DNA of 48,151 nt from Opitutus sp. (lineage in GTDB: Bacteria; Verrucomicrobiota; Verrucomicrobiae; Opitutales; Opitutaceae): contig SIBR01000027.1 in assembly GCA_009695065.1 (NCBI GenBank), positions 1 through 48,151 on the forward strand, given 5' to 3'. Position numbers and translations under genes: made by a program. The notes below the pieces were generated by a model. The model did no database searches and was not told the DNA's origin. It worked only from the letters and a program-made list of their open reading frames with translations. Below are positions 1 to 9,868 of the stretch, piece after piece. Each line of letters opens with the position of its first letter. Position 1 is the stretch's first letter.

Positions 1-366
1 GACGGTGGTCCGGCGATTCAGGCGGCGATTGCCAGTGTGCGGTCGCAGGGTGCGGCTGCACTCCTTTTGGAGACACCGCGGACCGACAGCAGGGTGGCGC
101 TGGCCGCAATCGCCGCCGCCGCAACCCGGGTGATAACCGAAGGCGGCGTGCGGCGGGTATTTGTCACCGGCGGGGAGACGGCGTTTGCGCTGTGCGGGCA
201 GCTGGAGATTTCGGCATTGCGGTTTCTGCACGAGCTCGAGCCGGGTCTGAGCATTTCGCGCGGACAGGCGGCGTTGGGTGCGATGCTGCTGGCGGTGAAG
301 CCGGGCGGCTTCGGCGACGCGCAAACGTGGATTCGCGCATGGACGGAACTGCGTCGGGCGTGTTGA
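1..366 (+). CDS. Four-carbon acid sugar kinase family protein, C-terminal part (5' end outside window)
   Basis: The frame is open from the first base and ends at TGA 364-366, leaving about 121 residues. The visible part matches the C-terminal nucleotide-binding domain of the OtnK/DtnK (formerly DUF1537) kinases: a strand followed by the glycine-rich segment VFVTGGETAFAL, then a domain end with LAVKPGGFGDAQTW, where the KPGGFG loop is typical of the family. Members phosphorylate C4 sugar acids such as threonate or erythronate in catabolic operons. The substrate cannot be inferred from this fragment alone. The next gene, a carbon-starvation-type transporter, starts 65 bases downstream on the same strand, so co-transcription is possible. 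Confidence 0.8.
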   Translation, partial: DGGPAIQAAIASVRSQGAAALLLETPRTDSRVALAAIAAAATRVITEGGVRRVFVTGGETAFALCGQLEISALRFLHELEPGLSISRGQAALGAMLLAVKPGGFGDAQTWIRAWTELRRAC

Positions 367-431
367 GCGTACCGGCGCTTGCGCCGCTCTCCTCCGCCCG
401 CCATCTTTTGCGCCACGTTTCTTTTTTCCCA

Positions 432-2507
432 ATGAGCATAGCAACCCCGGCTCAGTCTTCCTCAAACCAAACTCTTCGGATCGTCGGCTGGAGTGCCGTC
501 GCTCTGACCGGCGCCCTGGCCACGGCCATCCTGGCGTGGTCGCGCGGCGAATCCGTCAATGCGCTCTGGATGGTGGTGGCAGCCCTGTGCGTCTTCGCGA
601 TCAGCTATCGCTTTCATTCCGCGTGGCTGATGGCGAAGGTCCTCACGCTCGACGACCTGCGGGCCACGCCCGCCGAGGTGCATGGCGACGGGCACGACTA
701 CGTGAAGACCAACAAGTGGGTCGTGTTCGGCCACCACTTCGCGGCCATCGCGGGACCGGGTCCGCTCGTCGGGCCGGTGCTTGCGGCGCAATTCGGCTAC
801 CTGCCCGGCATGTTGTGGATGCTGGTCGGCGCGACGCTCGGCGGGGCCGTGCACGATTCCGTCATTTTGTTTTGCTCGACCCGCCGCCGGGGAAAATCGC
901 TCGGCCAGATGGTGCGCGAGGAAGTCGGCCCGTTTGCCGGCGGCGTGGCGCTCGTGAGTATCGTCGCGATCATGATCATCCTGCTCGCGGTCCTGGCACT
1001 GGTCGTGGTGAAGGCGCTCGCGGAAAGCCCGTGGGGCCTTTTCACGATTGCGATGACGATGCCGATCGCGGTGGTCATGGGCCTGGCGATGCGGAGTGCG
1101 GGCCACAGTGGGCGCGCGCTCGGTTGGATCAGCGCTTTCGGCGTGATCGCTTTGTTGGGCGCGGTCTGGGGCGGTCAATTCCTCGCCGGCACGCGGCTGG
1201 AAGCGGCGCTGACGCTGCACGGCACCACGCTGGCGTGGTGGATCATGGGTTACGGGTTTCTCGCCTCGGTGCTCCCGGTCTGGCTGCTGCTCGCGCCGCG
1301 CGACTATCTCAGCACGTTCATGAAGATCGGCACGGTCATGGCGCTCGGGCTGGCGGTGGTCGCGCTCGCGCCGGCGCTGAAAATGCCCGCTGTGACCAAG
1401 TTCATCGACGGCAGTGGGCCGGTGTTCGCGGGGCCGGTGTTTCCTTTTTGCTTCATCACGATCGCCTGCGCCGCGATCTCCGGGTTTCACTCGCTGGTCT
1501 CGTCGGGTACAACGCCCAAGATGATCGCCCGCGAATCGGACATCCGCGCCGTTGCCTACGGGGCGATGGTCACGGAAATGTGCGTGGGCATCATGGCGTT
1601 GATTGCCGCCTGTGCGATGGAGCCGGGCCAGTATTTCGCCATCAACATGGCGGGCACGGCGGAGGCGGTGACGGCCAAAGTCACGCAGCTGGGCTATCCG
1701 GTGACGACCGCCGAGATGGATGCGCTGGCGGCGAGCGTGGGCGAGAAGACCATGGTGGGACGGACGGGCGGGGCGCCCACGTTTGCGGTCGGGATGGCGC
1801 ACATGTTCGCCGGGGTGATCGGGAGCAAGGCCGCGTTGGCGCTCTGGTATCATTTCGCGATCATGTTCGAAGCGTTGTTCATCCTGACCACGATCGACGC
1901 TGGCACGCGGGTCGGGCGCTTCCTGGTGCAGGATCTCCTCGGAGCGGTCTGGAAACCGCTGGGCGACACGCGGTCCAGTCTGGGCGGCAGCCTCGCCACC
2001 CTGCTCTTTGTCGCGGCATGGGGTTGGTTTCTTTATCAAGGCGTGGTCGATCCGCTCGGCGGCATCAATTCGCTCTGGCCCATTTTCGGCATCGCGAACC
2101 AGCTGCTGGCGGTGCTCGCCCTCGCCCTCGGGACGACGATCCTGATCAAGATGGGGCGCACCCGGCACATCTGGGCGACGTTGCTGCCGCTGGGCTGGCT
2201 GCTTTCGGTCACCATGACCGCCGGCTGGATGAAGATTTTCAGCCCGGCGCCCTTGGGATTCCTCGCGATCGCCCGCGGCCTGGAGGCGAAAATCGCCACG
2301 GGCGGCACGGCGGCCGAGCTCAAGATGTGGCAGGCGCAGTTGCTCAACAACCGCGTGGATGCGGGGGTGACGGCCGTTTTCCTGGTGTTGGTGGCGATCG
2401 TCGTCGCGGCGAACGCCCGGGTTTGGTGGCAGCTGCTGGCGGGCAAGCGGCCGTCGCCGTTGCGGGAGGAGCCCTACGTGCCGGTTGCCGGCACCGCGAA
2501 GGCATAG
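432..2507 (+). CDS. cstA: CstA-family carbon starvation protein (peptide/pyruvate transporter)
   Basis: 691 residues, close to the roughly 700 of E. coli CstA. It is an inner-membrane protein with many hydrophobic helices and the family hallmark GHHFAAIAGPGPLVGPVLAA near residues 98-117, followed by the GAxxGGAVHD segment. CstA and BtsT relatives import pyruvate or peptides when carbon is scarce. ATG 432 was chosen because the hydrophilic N-terminus typical of the family begins there; the frame stays open further upstream but that part is unlike the family. The start follows a C/T-rich tract (CTTTTTTCCCA) with no Shine-Dalgarno. No ybdD-like small partner gene is seen downstream. Which substrate is moved is not decidable here. 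Confidence 0.93.
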   Translation: MSIATPAQSSSNQTLRIVGWSAVALTGALATAILAWSRGESVNALWMVVAALCVFAISYRFHSAWLMAKVLTLDDLRATPAEVHGDGHDYVKTNKWVVFGHHFAAIAGPGPLVGPVLAAQFGYLPGMLWMLVGATLGGAVHDSVILFCSTRRRGKSLGQMVREEVGPFAGGVALVSIVAIMIILLAVLALVVVKALAESPWGLFTIAMTMPIAVVMGLAMRSAGHSGRALGWISAFGVIALLGAVWGGQFLAGTRLEAALTLHGTTLAWWIMGYGFLASVLPVWLLLAPRDYLSTFMKIGTVMALGLAVVALAPALKMPAVTKFIDGSGPVFAGPVFPFCFITIACAAISGFHSLVSSGTTPKMIARESDIRAVAYGAMVTEMCVGIMALIAACAMEPGQYFAINMAGTAEAVTAKVTQLGYPVTTAEMDALAASVGEKTMVGRTGGAPTFAVGMAHMFAGVIGSKAALALWYHFAIMFEALFILTTIDAGTRVGRFLVQDLLGAVWKPLGDTRSSLGGSLATLLFVAAWGWFLYQGVVDPLGGINSLWPIFGIANQLLAVLALALGTTILIKMGRTRHIWATLLPLGWLLSVTMTAGWMKIFSPAPLGFLAIARGLEAKIATGGTAAELKMWQAQLLNNRVDAGVTAVFLVLVAIVVAANARVWWQLLAGKRPSPLREEPYVPVAGTAKA

Positions 2508-2521
2508 GTCGAAATCGGCCT

Positions 2522-2580
2522 CCGGCGACGGCGCGCACCGCCGGCCTTCCGGGCATAAGGCCCATCAGGGGAGCTTTTTT
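2522..2580 (+). terminator. Possible terminator after the CstA gene
   Basis: An inverted repeat CCGGCG/CGCCGG (2522-2527 with 2539-2544) is followed some 30 bases later by CTTTTTT at 2574-2580. The T-run is real, but the stem directly before it is weak (GGGC/GCCC), so this is only a candidate terminator separating the transporter from the ebo cluster. Confidence 0.3.
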
Positions 2581-2677
2581 GGCCGAAGAATGGGGCGCCT
2601 CGTTGATTTCGGGGCGGGCATGGCGTTGGTTTGATTTGACCTCGATCTGCGGATTTTACTTTTCATCATTCCCTCTT

Positions 2678-2998
2678 ATGTCGTCGCGTCGTCACTCAAC
2701 CGCTCAGGGCAGTCTGCCTGCTTCGCCGGGTGCGCAACAGGCGGTGATCGAGTATGGTTTTATTCCGGTACGGGCGAAGTTGCTCGAAGTCGCCGCATTT
2801 CTGGATCGCGTGGAGCGCCACGGCGTCGCGGACGATTTTCGGTGCGCCGCGCTGCGCGAAGCGGCGTTGCTGCTTGTCGACGGGCAACCGGAGAGGGCGC
2901 GACGGATTTTGGAGAAGTTCAGCGATCCGACCATCGAACCCGAAACTAAATCCTCGGGCAAGGCGGCGCTCGGCGCCTGGCGCGCTCCGGCCAAGTAA
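2678..2998 (+). CDS. Small protein at the head of the ebo cluster (106 aa, possible reduced EboA)
   Basis: A 106-residue soluble protein that I do not recognise with certainty. The N-terminal 20 residues are Ser/Ala/Gln-rich and look disordered; residues 25-90 are predicted helical, with charged and Leu-rich stretches (VRAKLLEVAAFLDRVERHG, ALREAALLLVDG). It occupies the place of eboA, 6 bases before eboB, but the EboA proteins I know of are about twice this length, so it is either a reduced EboA or a lineage-specific replacement. ATG 2678 follows CATTCCCTCTT, the C/T-rich start context shared by many genes here. The same frame stays open far upstream across the transporter gene, which is only a high-GC artefact. 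Tight spacing implies co-transcription with eboB-F. Confidence 0.7.
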   Translation: MSSRRHSTAQGSLPASPGAQQAVIEYGFIPVRAKLLEVAAFLDRVERHGVADDFRCAALREAALLLVDGQPERARRILEKFSDPTIEPETKSSGKAALGAWRAPAK

Positions 2999-3004
2999 AC
3001 GACC

Positions 3005-3823
3005 ATGCGCTACATCGAACCACACGGGCACATGGTCAGCCGCACGACGGATGACTATCAAGCGATGGTCGCCGCCGGCTGCATGGCGGTGTGCGAACCG
3101 GCTTTTTGGGCGGGCTTCGACCGCGGCTCGGTCGACGGCTTTCGCGACTATTACCGCCAGCTGACGGAATATGAGCCGGCCCGCGCGGCCAAATTCCTCC
3201 TCCCGCATTTCTGCTGGCTGTGTCTCAACCCGAAGGAGTCGGAAGACCTGGCGCTGGCCCGCGATGTCCTCGCGCTGATCCCTGAATTTTTGTCCCGGCC
3301 GAATGTGCTCGGCATCGGTGAAATCGGGCTCAATCGGAACACGCGCAACGAACTCACGGTGCTTGAGCAACACATCGAGCTCGCGGTCCGGCACGACCAG
3401 TTGATCTTGGTGCACACCCCGCATCTCGAAGACAAACTGAAGGGGACCAATCTGATTCTCGATGTGTTGGGGGGGCATCGGGGAATCAAACCGGAGCGCG
3501 TCATCATCGATCACGTCGAAGAGCACACGATTCAGCGCGTGCTCGACCGGGGTTTCTGGGCGGGCATCACGCTGTATCCCGATTCCAAGTCTTCGCCGCC
3601 GCGCGCGGTCGACATGCTCGAAATTTGCGGGCGGGAACGGATTTGGATGAACTCGGCCTGCGACTGGGGCGTGAGCGATCCGCTGGCCGTGCCGAAGACG
3701 GCGCTGGAAATGCGGCGGCGCGGCTACAGCGCCGAGTTTGTCGACCAAGTCCTGTTTCAGAATCCGCATCGTTTCCTTTCGCAGTGCCCGAAGTTTCGCC
3801 TCAGCGAGCCGTCCGGCCGATGA
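3005..3823 (+). CDS. eboB: EboB: TatD-family metal-dependent hydrolase
   Basis: 272 residues forming a TatD-like amidohydrolase TIM barrel. Candidate metal ligands are all visible: His7 and His9 in EPHGHM, Glu106 in GIGEIGLN, His137 in LILVHTPH, His170 in IIDHVEE and Asp220 in NSACDWG. Ordinary TatD proteins are DNA or peptide-processing hydrolases; the EboB branch belongs to a conserved cluster and its substrate is unknown. Its TGA overlaps the ATG of the next gene (ATGA, 3820-3823), so translation is probably coupled. Gene identity rests on the fold plus the unmistakable order of its neighbours. Confidence 0.88.
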   Translation: MRYIEPHGHMVSRTTDDYQAMVAAGCMAVCEPAFWAGFDRGSVDGFRDYYRQLTEYEPARAAKFLLPHFCWLCLNPKESEDLALARDVLALIPEFLSRPNVLGIGEIGLNRNTRNELTVLEQHIELAVRHDQLILVHTPHLEDKLKGTNLILDVLGGHRGIKPERVIIDHVEEHTIQRVLDRGFWAGITLYPDSKSSPPRAVDMLEICGRERIWMNSACDWGVSDPLAVPKTALEMRRRGYSAEFVDQVLFQNPHRFLSQCPKFRLSEPSGR

Positions 3824-5025
3824 AGCTCAACGACGGCATCCATCTCGCCTACTGCACGAACGTCCACCGGGGTGAGACTTGGGCGGAGACCTTTGTGGCG
3901 CTCGAACGCTACACGTTGATGGTGCGCCAGCGGGTCGCGCGCGGGCGCGCCTACGCCATCGGGCTCCGCTTGGGCCAGCGCGCGGCGGAGGAGCTGGCGC
4001 AACCGGCCGCGCTCCTCGCCTTTCGCCAATGGCTGGACCGGCACGACTGCTATGTTTTCACGATCAACGGATTTCCTTACGGCAGCTTCCACGGCACGCG
4101 GGTGAAGGAGCAGGTTTATGCGCCCGATTGGTCCACGCCGGAGCGAGTCACCTACACCGAACGGCTCTTCGAGCTGCTCGTGCAGCTCCTGCCGGCGGGT
4201 GTCGCGGGCAGCGTCAGCACCGTGCCGGGTTCGTTCAAAGCCTTTGTCGCCGCCGATCCCGGCCGGCGGGCCGCCATCTTCACCAACCTGACCGCGTGTG
4301 CGCGCTCCATTGCCGCGCTCGCCGAAAAAACGGGCCGCGATCTGCACCTGGGACTCGAGCCCGAGCCGTGCTGCCTGTTCGAGACGAGCGAGGAAACGGT
4401 TGATTTCTTCAACGACTGGCGGGCGAGCGATCGCGCGGTCGACTCCCTGCTGCGCACGGTTGGCGTAAACTACGACTGCTGCCATCTCGCCGTCGAGTTC
4501 GAGCGGGCGGAGGCCGCGCTCGATCGTATTGCCTCCGCCGGATTGCGGCTGAGCAAGCTGCACCTCAGCTCCGCGCTGCGCGTGCGCCCCGATGCGGAAG
4601 GCCGGCGGGCGATGGGCGCCTTTGTCGAGCCCACCTACCTGCATCAGGTGGTGGTGGGGCGCGGGCATGACGTTCGTCGCCGGTTCACCGATTTGCCGGA
4701 CGCGCTGGCCGATCCCGAGGTTTCGCGACCGGATGACGAATGGCGGATTCATTTTCACGTGCCGCTGCATGCGGCGCCGGGCGCGCCGTTTTCCGATACG
4801 CGGGATCATCTGATGGGCGCGCTCGACTGGCTGGGCGCGCACCGGGGCGCGTGCACGCACCTCGAGATGGAGACCTACACATGGGAGGTGCTGCCGCCGG
4901 CGATGCGCCTGCCCATCGAGGACCAGCTGGTGCGGGAATATGCGTGGACGCTCGACGCGCTCGCGCAGCGCGGCCTGGCGGATCCGGCGCTGGCCGGACA
5001 ATGCGCGCAGGAGGCGGGGGTCTGA
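3820..5025 (+). CDS. eboE: EboE: xylose-isomerase-like TIM barrel protein of the ebo cluster
   Basis: 401 residues. The first segment [19 protein letters not shown] is characteristic of EboE ('metabolite traffic protein'). Barrel strands carrying likely metal or substrate ligands are visible: [44 protein letters not shown] and [14 protein letters not shown], consistent with an AP-endonuclease-2/xylose-isomerase-like fold. No biochemical reaction has been assigned to the family as far as I know. ATG 3820 is fixed by the family N-terminus and the ATGA overlap with eboB. The stop TGA (5023-5025) shares its A with the ATG of eboC, giving a TGATG coupling junction. Confidence 0.9.
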   Translation: MKLNDGIHLAYCTNVHRGETWAETFVALERYTLMVRQRVARGRAYAIGLRLGQRAAEELAQPAALLAFRQWLDRHDCYVFTINGFPYGSFHGTRVKEQVYAPDWSTPERVTYTERLFELLVQLLPAGVAGSVSTVPGSFKAFVAADPGRRAAIFTNLTACARSIAALAEKTGRDLHLGLEPEPCCLFETSEETVDFFNDWRASDRAVDSLLRTVGVNYDCCHLAVEFERAEAALDRIASAGLRLSKLHLSSALRVRPDAEGRRAMGAFVEPTYLHQVVVGRGHDVRRRFTDLPDALADPEVSRPDDEWRIHFHVPLHAAPGAPFSDTRDHLMGALDWLGAHRGACTHLEMETYTWEVLPPAMRLPIEDQLVREYAWTLDALAQRGLADPALAGQCAQEAGV

Positions 5026-5765
5026 TGGCGCCGCCGGCCCCCGCACGCTTTCCCGTGCGGGCGTGGTTCGACCTCGCCCGGGCGGGAAATTTTCCCTCGG
5101 TCGCAAGCAATGTGCTGGCGGCGCTCGTGTTGTCCTCGGCCGCGGGCGCGCATTGGCTGGCGGGGGGTCTCCTCGCGGTGGCGATCCTCGCCGGGTGCCT
5201 GATCTATGCGGGTGGCGCGACGTTCAATGACGTGGCCGACGCAGCGTTCGACGCCCGGCACCGGCCCAGTCGCGTGATTCCACGCGGGGCCGTGACGCGC
5301 TCCGGGGCCGCATGGGGCGCGACTCTTGAGATGGCGGCTGGGCTGGGATTGCTGGCCGTGCTGGGTGCTTCGATGGTTTGGGGTGCAGCGCTCACGGCGA
5401 CGATTCTTGCCTACGATTGGATTCACAAACGCTGGGTGGGCTCGGTGGTGTTGATGGCCGGATGTCGGGTGCTGCTCGCGGTGACGATCGCGTCGCTTCC
5501 GGATCACGTGGCGCGGCCGCAATTTCTTTGGTGGGTGGGGGCCCTGTTCGTCTACATCGCCGGCCTGAGCCTGGTGGCGCGCTGGGAATACAAGCCGGGC
5601 GCGCCGGCGGCGAAACTCGGCCGGATGGTCGGCGGGTTGCTCGCGTTCATCCCGCTGATCGATGCGCTTGCGTTGCTGCTCGTGGGCGCGTGGATTCCCG
5701 CCATGGTGTGTGCGGCGGCGGTTCCGCTTGGGCGCTGGGCCCAACGGCTCGCCGCCTCCACTTAA
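5025..5765 (+). CDS. eboC: EboC: UbiA-family membrane prenyltransferase-like protein
   Basis: 246 residues, a polytopic inner-membrane protein with about seven hydrophobic helices. The first UbiA aspartate-rich motif is intact as N68-D-x-x-D72-x-x-x-D76 (FNDVADAAFDARH), followed by the typical RPSR turn. A second conserved spot is AYDWIHKR near residue 131. UbiA enzymes transfer prenyl groups to aromatic or other acceptors. In ebo clusters the acceptor is unknown, and a prenylated carrier or lipid anchor has been the natural guess. It is shorter than ubiquinone/menaquinone UbiA proteins (about 290), as is usual for EboC. It starts within the stop of eboE and ends 8 bases before eboD. Confidence 0.88.
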   Translation: MAPPAPARFPVRAWFDLARAGNFPSVASNVLAALVLSSAAGAHWLAGGLLAVAILAGCLIYAGGATFNDVADAAFDARHRPSRVIPRGAVTRSGAAWGATLEMAAGLGLLAVLGASMVWGAALTATILAYDWIHKRWVGSVVLMAGCRVLLAVTIASLPDHVARPQFLWWVGALFVYIAGLSLVARWEYKPGAPAAKLGRMVGGLLAFIPLIDALALLLVGAWIPAMVCAAAVPLGRWAQRLAAST

Positions 5766-5773
5766 TTCAGCGT

Positions 5774-6946
5774 ATGCCCGATCGACCCGACTCCCTTTCC
5801 TTTCCCATCACGCTGCGGCACGACCACCGCCTGATTTTCACGCGCGACGTTTTCGCCGCGGAAAATTCCACGCTGGTCGACGTACTGACTCCGCGCGAAC
5901 CGGGCGAGAGCGTGCGCGCCCTGGTGTTTTGGGATGGCGGACTGGAGCGGGCCTTCCCGGGCATCGGCGAGAAAATTTCGCATTGGTTTGCCGCGCAGAG
6001 TGAACGTGTGCGACTGGCGGCCGTGCCGATTGCGCTGCCGGGCGGCGAGGCGATCAAGAACGATTTTCACCAGCTTGAGCGCGTCTGGGCGGGCATCGAG
6101 GCCGCGGGCATGTGCCGTCATTCCTATGTCATCGCCGTCGGGGGCGGCGCGTTGCTCGATCTGGTGGGTTTCGGCGCGGCGACGGCCCATCGCGGGCTGC
6201 CGCTGGTGCGATTGCCCACCACCAGCCTGAGCCAGGGCGACGGCGGGGTGGGCGTCAAAAACGGGATCAATTTCTTCGGCAAGAAGAACTGGCTCGGCAG
6301 CTTCGTCGTGCCCCATGCCGTGGTGAACGACCTCGCCTTCCTGCACGGCCTGCCGCCGCGGGATCGCCGCGCCGGGTTGATCGAGGCGGTCAAGGTGGCG
6401 TTGATCCGGGACGGGGCGTTCTTCGAATTCATCGCCGCGCGCGTCGATGCGTTGGCGAAGTTCACCCCGGAGCCCTACGAGGCGGTCATTCGCGAAAGCG
6501 CGCGCCAACACCTCGAGCACATCGCCACCGGGGGCGATCCGTTCGAGCGCGGCTCGGCCCGGCCGCTCGATTTCGGGCACTGGGCGGCGCACAAGCTGGA
6601 GCAGTTGTCGGAATTTCGCGTCAGCCATGGCGAGGCGGTGGCGGTGGGCATGGCCCTCGACCTGATTTATGCCAAGCGCATCGGCCTGTTGCCGGAGCCC
6701 GCCGCGGAGCGCATTCTCGATGTCATCCAGCGGCTTGGTTTCGAACTGTATGCACCGATCCGGCAGGTGCGCGTGGACCAGGGTCGGAGGGACATGCTGG
6801 AAGGTCTGGAGGAGTTCCGAGAGCACATGGGCGGCCGGTTGACCATCCCCATGATCCGCGCGCCGGGCGAGCGGATCGACGTGCACGACATGGACGGTCC
6901 GATCGTGAAAGCGGTGCTCGACGAGCTGAGAGCCCGTTATGGCTGA
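5774..6946 (+). CDS. eboD: EboD: 3-dehydroquinate-synthase-like sugar-phosphate cyclase
   Basis: 390 residues of the AroB/sugar phosphate cyclase fold. NAD-binding GGG is at 123-125 with Asp129, followed by the LPTTSLSQGDGGVGVKNGIN segment (Lys162, Asn163). Zinc ligands correspond to Glu204 (GLIEAVK), His269 (LDFGHWAAH) and His285 (VSHGEAVAVGM). All three are present, so it is probably catalytically competent. Instead of housekeeping AroB it is EboD by context and by its divergent N-terminus. The product may be dehydroquinate or another cyclitol; the sequence does not say. The 3' end overlaps eboF by 8 bases. Confidence 0.9.
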   Translation: MPDRPDSLSFPITLRHDHRLIFTRDVFAAENSTLVDVLTPREPGESVRALVFWDGGLERAFPGIGEKISHWFAAQSERVRLAAVPIALPGGEAIKNDFHQLERVWAGIEAAGMCRHSYVIAVGGGALLDLVGFGAATAHRGLPLVRLPTTSLSQGDGGVGVKNGINFFGKKNWLGSFVVPHAVVNDLAFLHGLPPRDRRAGLIEAVKVALIRDGAFFEFIAARVDALAKFTPEPYEAVIRESARQHLEHIATGGDPFERGSARPLDFGHWAAHKLEQLSEFRVSHGEAVAVGMALDLIYAKRIGLLPEPAAERILDVIQRLGFELYAPIRQVRVDQGRRDMLEGLEEFREHMGGRLTIPMIRAPGERIDVHDMDGPIVKAVLDELRARYG

Positions 6947-8306
6947 GCGCACGGCGATTCTCAATGTGGTCGGTCTGACTCCGCGTTTGCTCGGGCCCGA
7001 CATGCCGCGGCTCCAGCAGGCGGCGAAGGCGGGCGGATTGATCCGGGTAAAACCGGTGTTGCCGGCGGTCACGTGCACGGCCCAGAGCACGTATTTGACG
7101 GGCCGGGCGCCGGTCGGCCACGGCTGCGTCGCGAACGGCTGGTATGACCGTGATTTGGCCGAGCATCATTTCTGGAAGCAGTCGAACCATCTCGTGCAGG
7201 GCGAAAAGCTGTGGGAGAAATGCCGGGCGGCGCGCCCCGGCTTTACCTGCGCGAAGCTCTTCTGGTGGTACAACATGTATTCGACGACCGACTGGTCGAT
7301 CACGCCGCGCCCGATGTATCCGGCCGACGGCCGCAAGGTCTTCGACGTATACACCCACCCGATGCCGCTGCGCGACGAGATCAAGCGCGACCTGGGGCCG
7401 TTTCCTTTTCCGGCGTTTTGGGGTCCGACGGCAGGGATCGGTTCCTCCGAGTGGATCGCGCGCTCCGCGCAGTGGATCGAGGAGAAACACCGGCCGGATC
7501 TGTCTTTGGTGTACCTGCCGCATCTCGACTACAATCTGCAGCGGCTTGGCCCCGACGCTCCGGCGCTGGCCAGCGATTGTCGGGCGATCGATCGCGTCGC
7601 GGGCGACCTGCTCGATTTTTACGCGCGGCGCAACGTGCGCACGCTCGTGCTTTCGGAATATGGCATCACCGCGGTGCGCCGGTCGGTCGCGTTGAATCGC
7701 ATTTTTCGGGCCCAAGGCTGGATCACGGTCAAGGACGAGTTGGGGCTCGAATTGCTCGATTGCGGTGCGAGCAGGGTCTTCGCGATCGCGGACCACCAGA
7801 TCGCGCACATCTACGTCAACGATCCGTCGCTGCTCGCTGCCGTCCGCGCGTTGGTGGAAGGCGTCGAGGGCGTTGCGCAGGTTTTGGATGCCGCCGGCAA
7901 GCGGACGGCCGGCCTCGACCACGAACGGTCCGGCGATCTGGTGGCGTTTTCCGCGGAGGACGCCTGGTTCACGTATTATTACTGGGAGGACGAGCGCAAG
8001 GCGCCGGACTTCGCGCGGTGCGTCGATATCCACCGCAAATACGGCTACGATCCCGTGGAGCTGTTCGTCGATCCTGCGCTCAGCCTCCCCAAGCTGCGCG
8101 TCGTGGGAAAACTGCTGCGCAAGAAGCTCGGGTTTCGCATGCTGATGGATGTCATCCCGCTGGATCCGGCGCTCGTGAAAGGTTCGCACGGAACCTGTCC
8201 CGCGGATTCGAGCGAGTGGCCGGTGTTGATCGGCGCGGGGAACGCCGCGGATCCGATCGCCGCCACCGCCGTGCACGACCGTTTGCTGGCCGCGTGCGTG
8301 GGCTGA
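6939..8306 (+). CDS. eboF: EboF: nucleotide pyrophosphatase/phosphodiesterase-like protein
   Basis: 455 residues of the alkaline-phosphatase superfamily (NPP-like). The nucleophile region is recognisable as LPAVTCTAQSTYLTG with Thr45, and is followed by VGHG and NGWYD. Other metal-site positions differ from typical NPPs. The N-terminal Asp strand reads ILNVVGLTP (Asn9), the DxxxH motif reads D197YNLQ, and the usual SDHG reads SEYG (239-242). These changes may be normal for EboF or may mean altered metal use. No signal peptide is seen, so the protein appears cytoplasmic. It overlaps eboD and is the last gene of the cluster; the next gene is on the other strand. Confidence 0.88.
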   Translation: MAERTAILNVVGLTPRLLGPDMPRLQQAAKAGGLIRVKPVLPAVTCTAQSTYLTGRAPVGHGCVANGWYDRDLAEHHFWKQSNHLVQGEKLWEKCRAARPGFTCAKLFWWYNMYSTTDWSITPRPMYPADGRKVFDVYTHPMPLRDEIKRDLGPFPFPAFWGPTAGIGSSEWIARSAQWIEEKHRPDLSLVYLPHLDYNLQRLGPDAPALASDCRAIDRVAGDLLDFYARRNVRTLVLSEYGITAVRRSVALNRIFRAQGWITVKDELGLELLDCGASRVFAIADHQIAHIYVNDPSLLAAVRALVEGVEGVAQVLDAAGKRTAGLDHERSGDLVAFSAEDAWFTYYYWEDERKAPDFARCVDIHRKYGYDPVELFVDPALSLPKLRVVGKLLRKKLGFRMLMDVIPLDPALVKGSHGTCPADSSEWPVLIGAGNAADPIAATAVHDRLLAACVG

Positions 8307-8356
8307 CGTCGGATTGGCGGCGGCGTTGGGCGGGCGCTCTGCGTCAAAATGGGCGC

Positions 8357-8384
8357 AAAAAAGGCCGGTCTTGCGACCGGCCTT
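8357..8384 (-). terminator. Intrinsic terminator of pfp
   Basis: Perfect 10-bp inverted repeat AAGGCCGGTC (8361-8370) / GACCGGCCTT (8375-8384) with a 4-base loop. Read on the minus strand, the stem is followed by a T-run (A-run at 8357-8362 on the plus strand). This is a classic rho-independent terminator about 30 bases after the pfp stop codon. On the plus strand no T-run follows, so it may only weakly stop ebo transcription. Confidence 0.85.
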
Positions 8385-8412
8385 CGGTAAGATTTTCGAA
8401 CCGCGAGGCGGC

Positions 8413-9669
<1,257 letters not shown>

Positions 9670-9868
9670 GACAGAGGGATGGAATAGAGGGTTTGAGCGA
9701 ACGTGAGTGTTCAAAGAAGCGCATCGCGCCGAACGGTGGCAAACTCAAATTTCCTCCGGGCGGGGAACACCGGGGACCGCCCTAGCGGAGGCGAAGGCGA
9801 AAATCGCCCGGCGTCCGGCGTTCGGCCGGATCATTTTCCCAGTCCGGCTCGATGCCGTCGTAGCCGTC

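Noticed and set aside
462..2168. Long open frame antisense to the CstA-family gene
   Set aside because: Its translation is full of Arg, His, Asp and Pro with no fold or membrane pattern; it is the reverse shadow of a GC-rich gene.
536..2677. Long upstream extension of the frame of the 106-aa gene
   Set aside because: It crosses the transporter gene in another frame and is Arg/Gly-rich without domains; ATG 2678 begins the plausible protein.
3005..3823. Reading EboB as an ordinary DNA-repair TatD nuclease
   Set aside because: Context among eboE, eboC, eboD and eboF, all translationally coupled, makes the Ebo role more likely.
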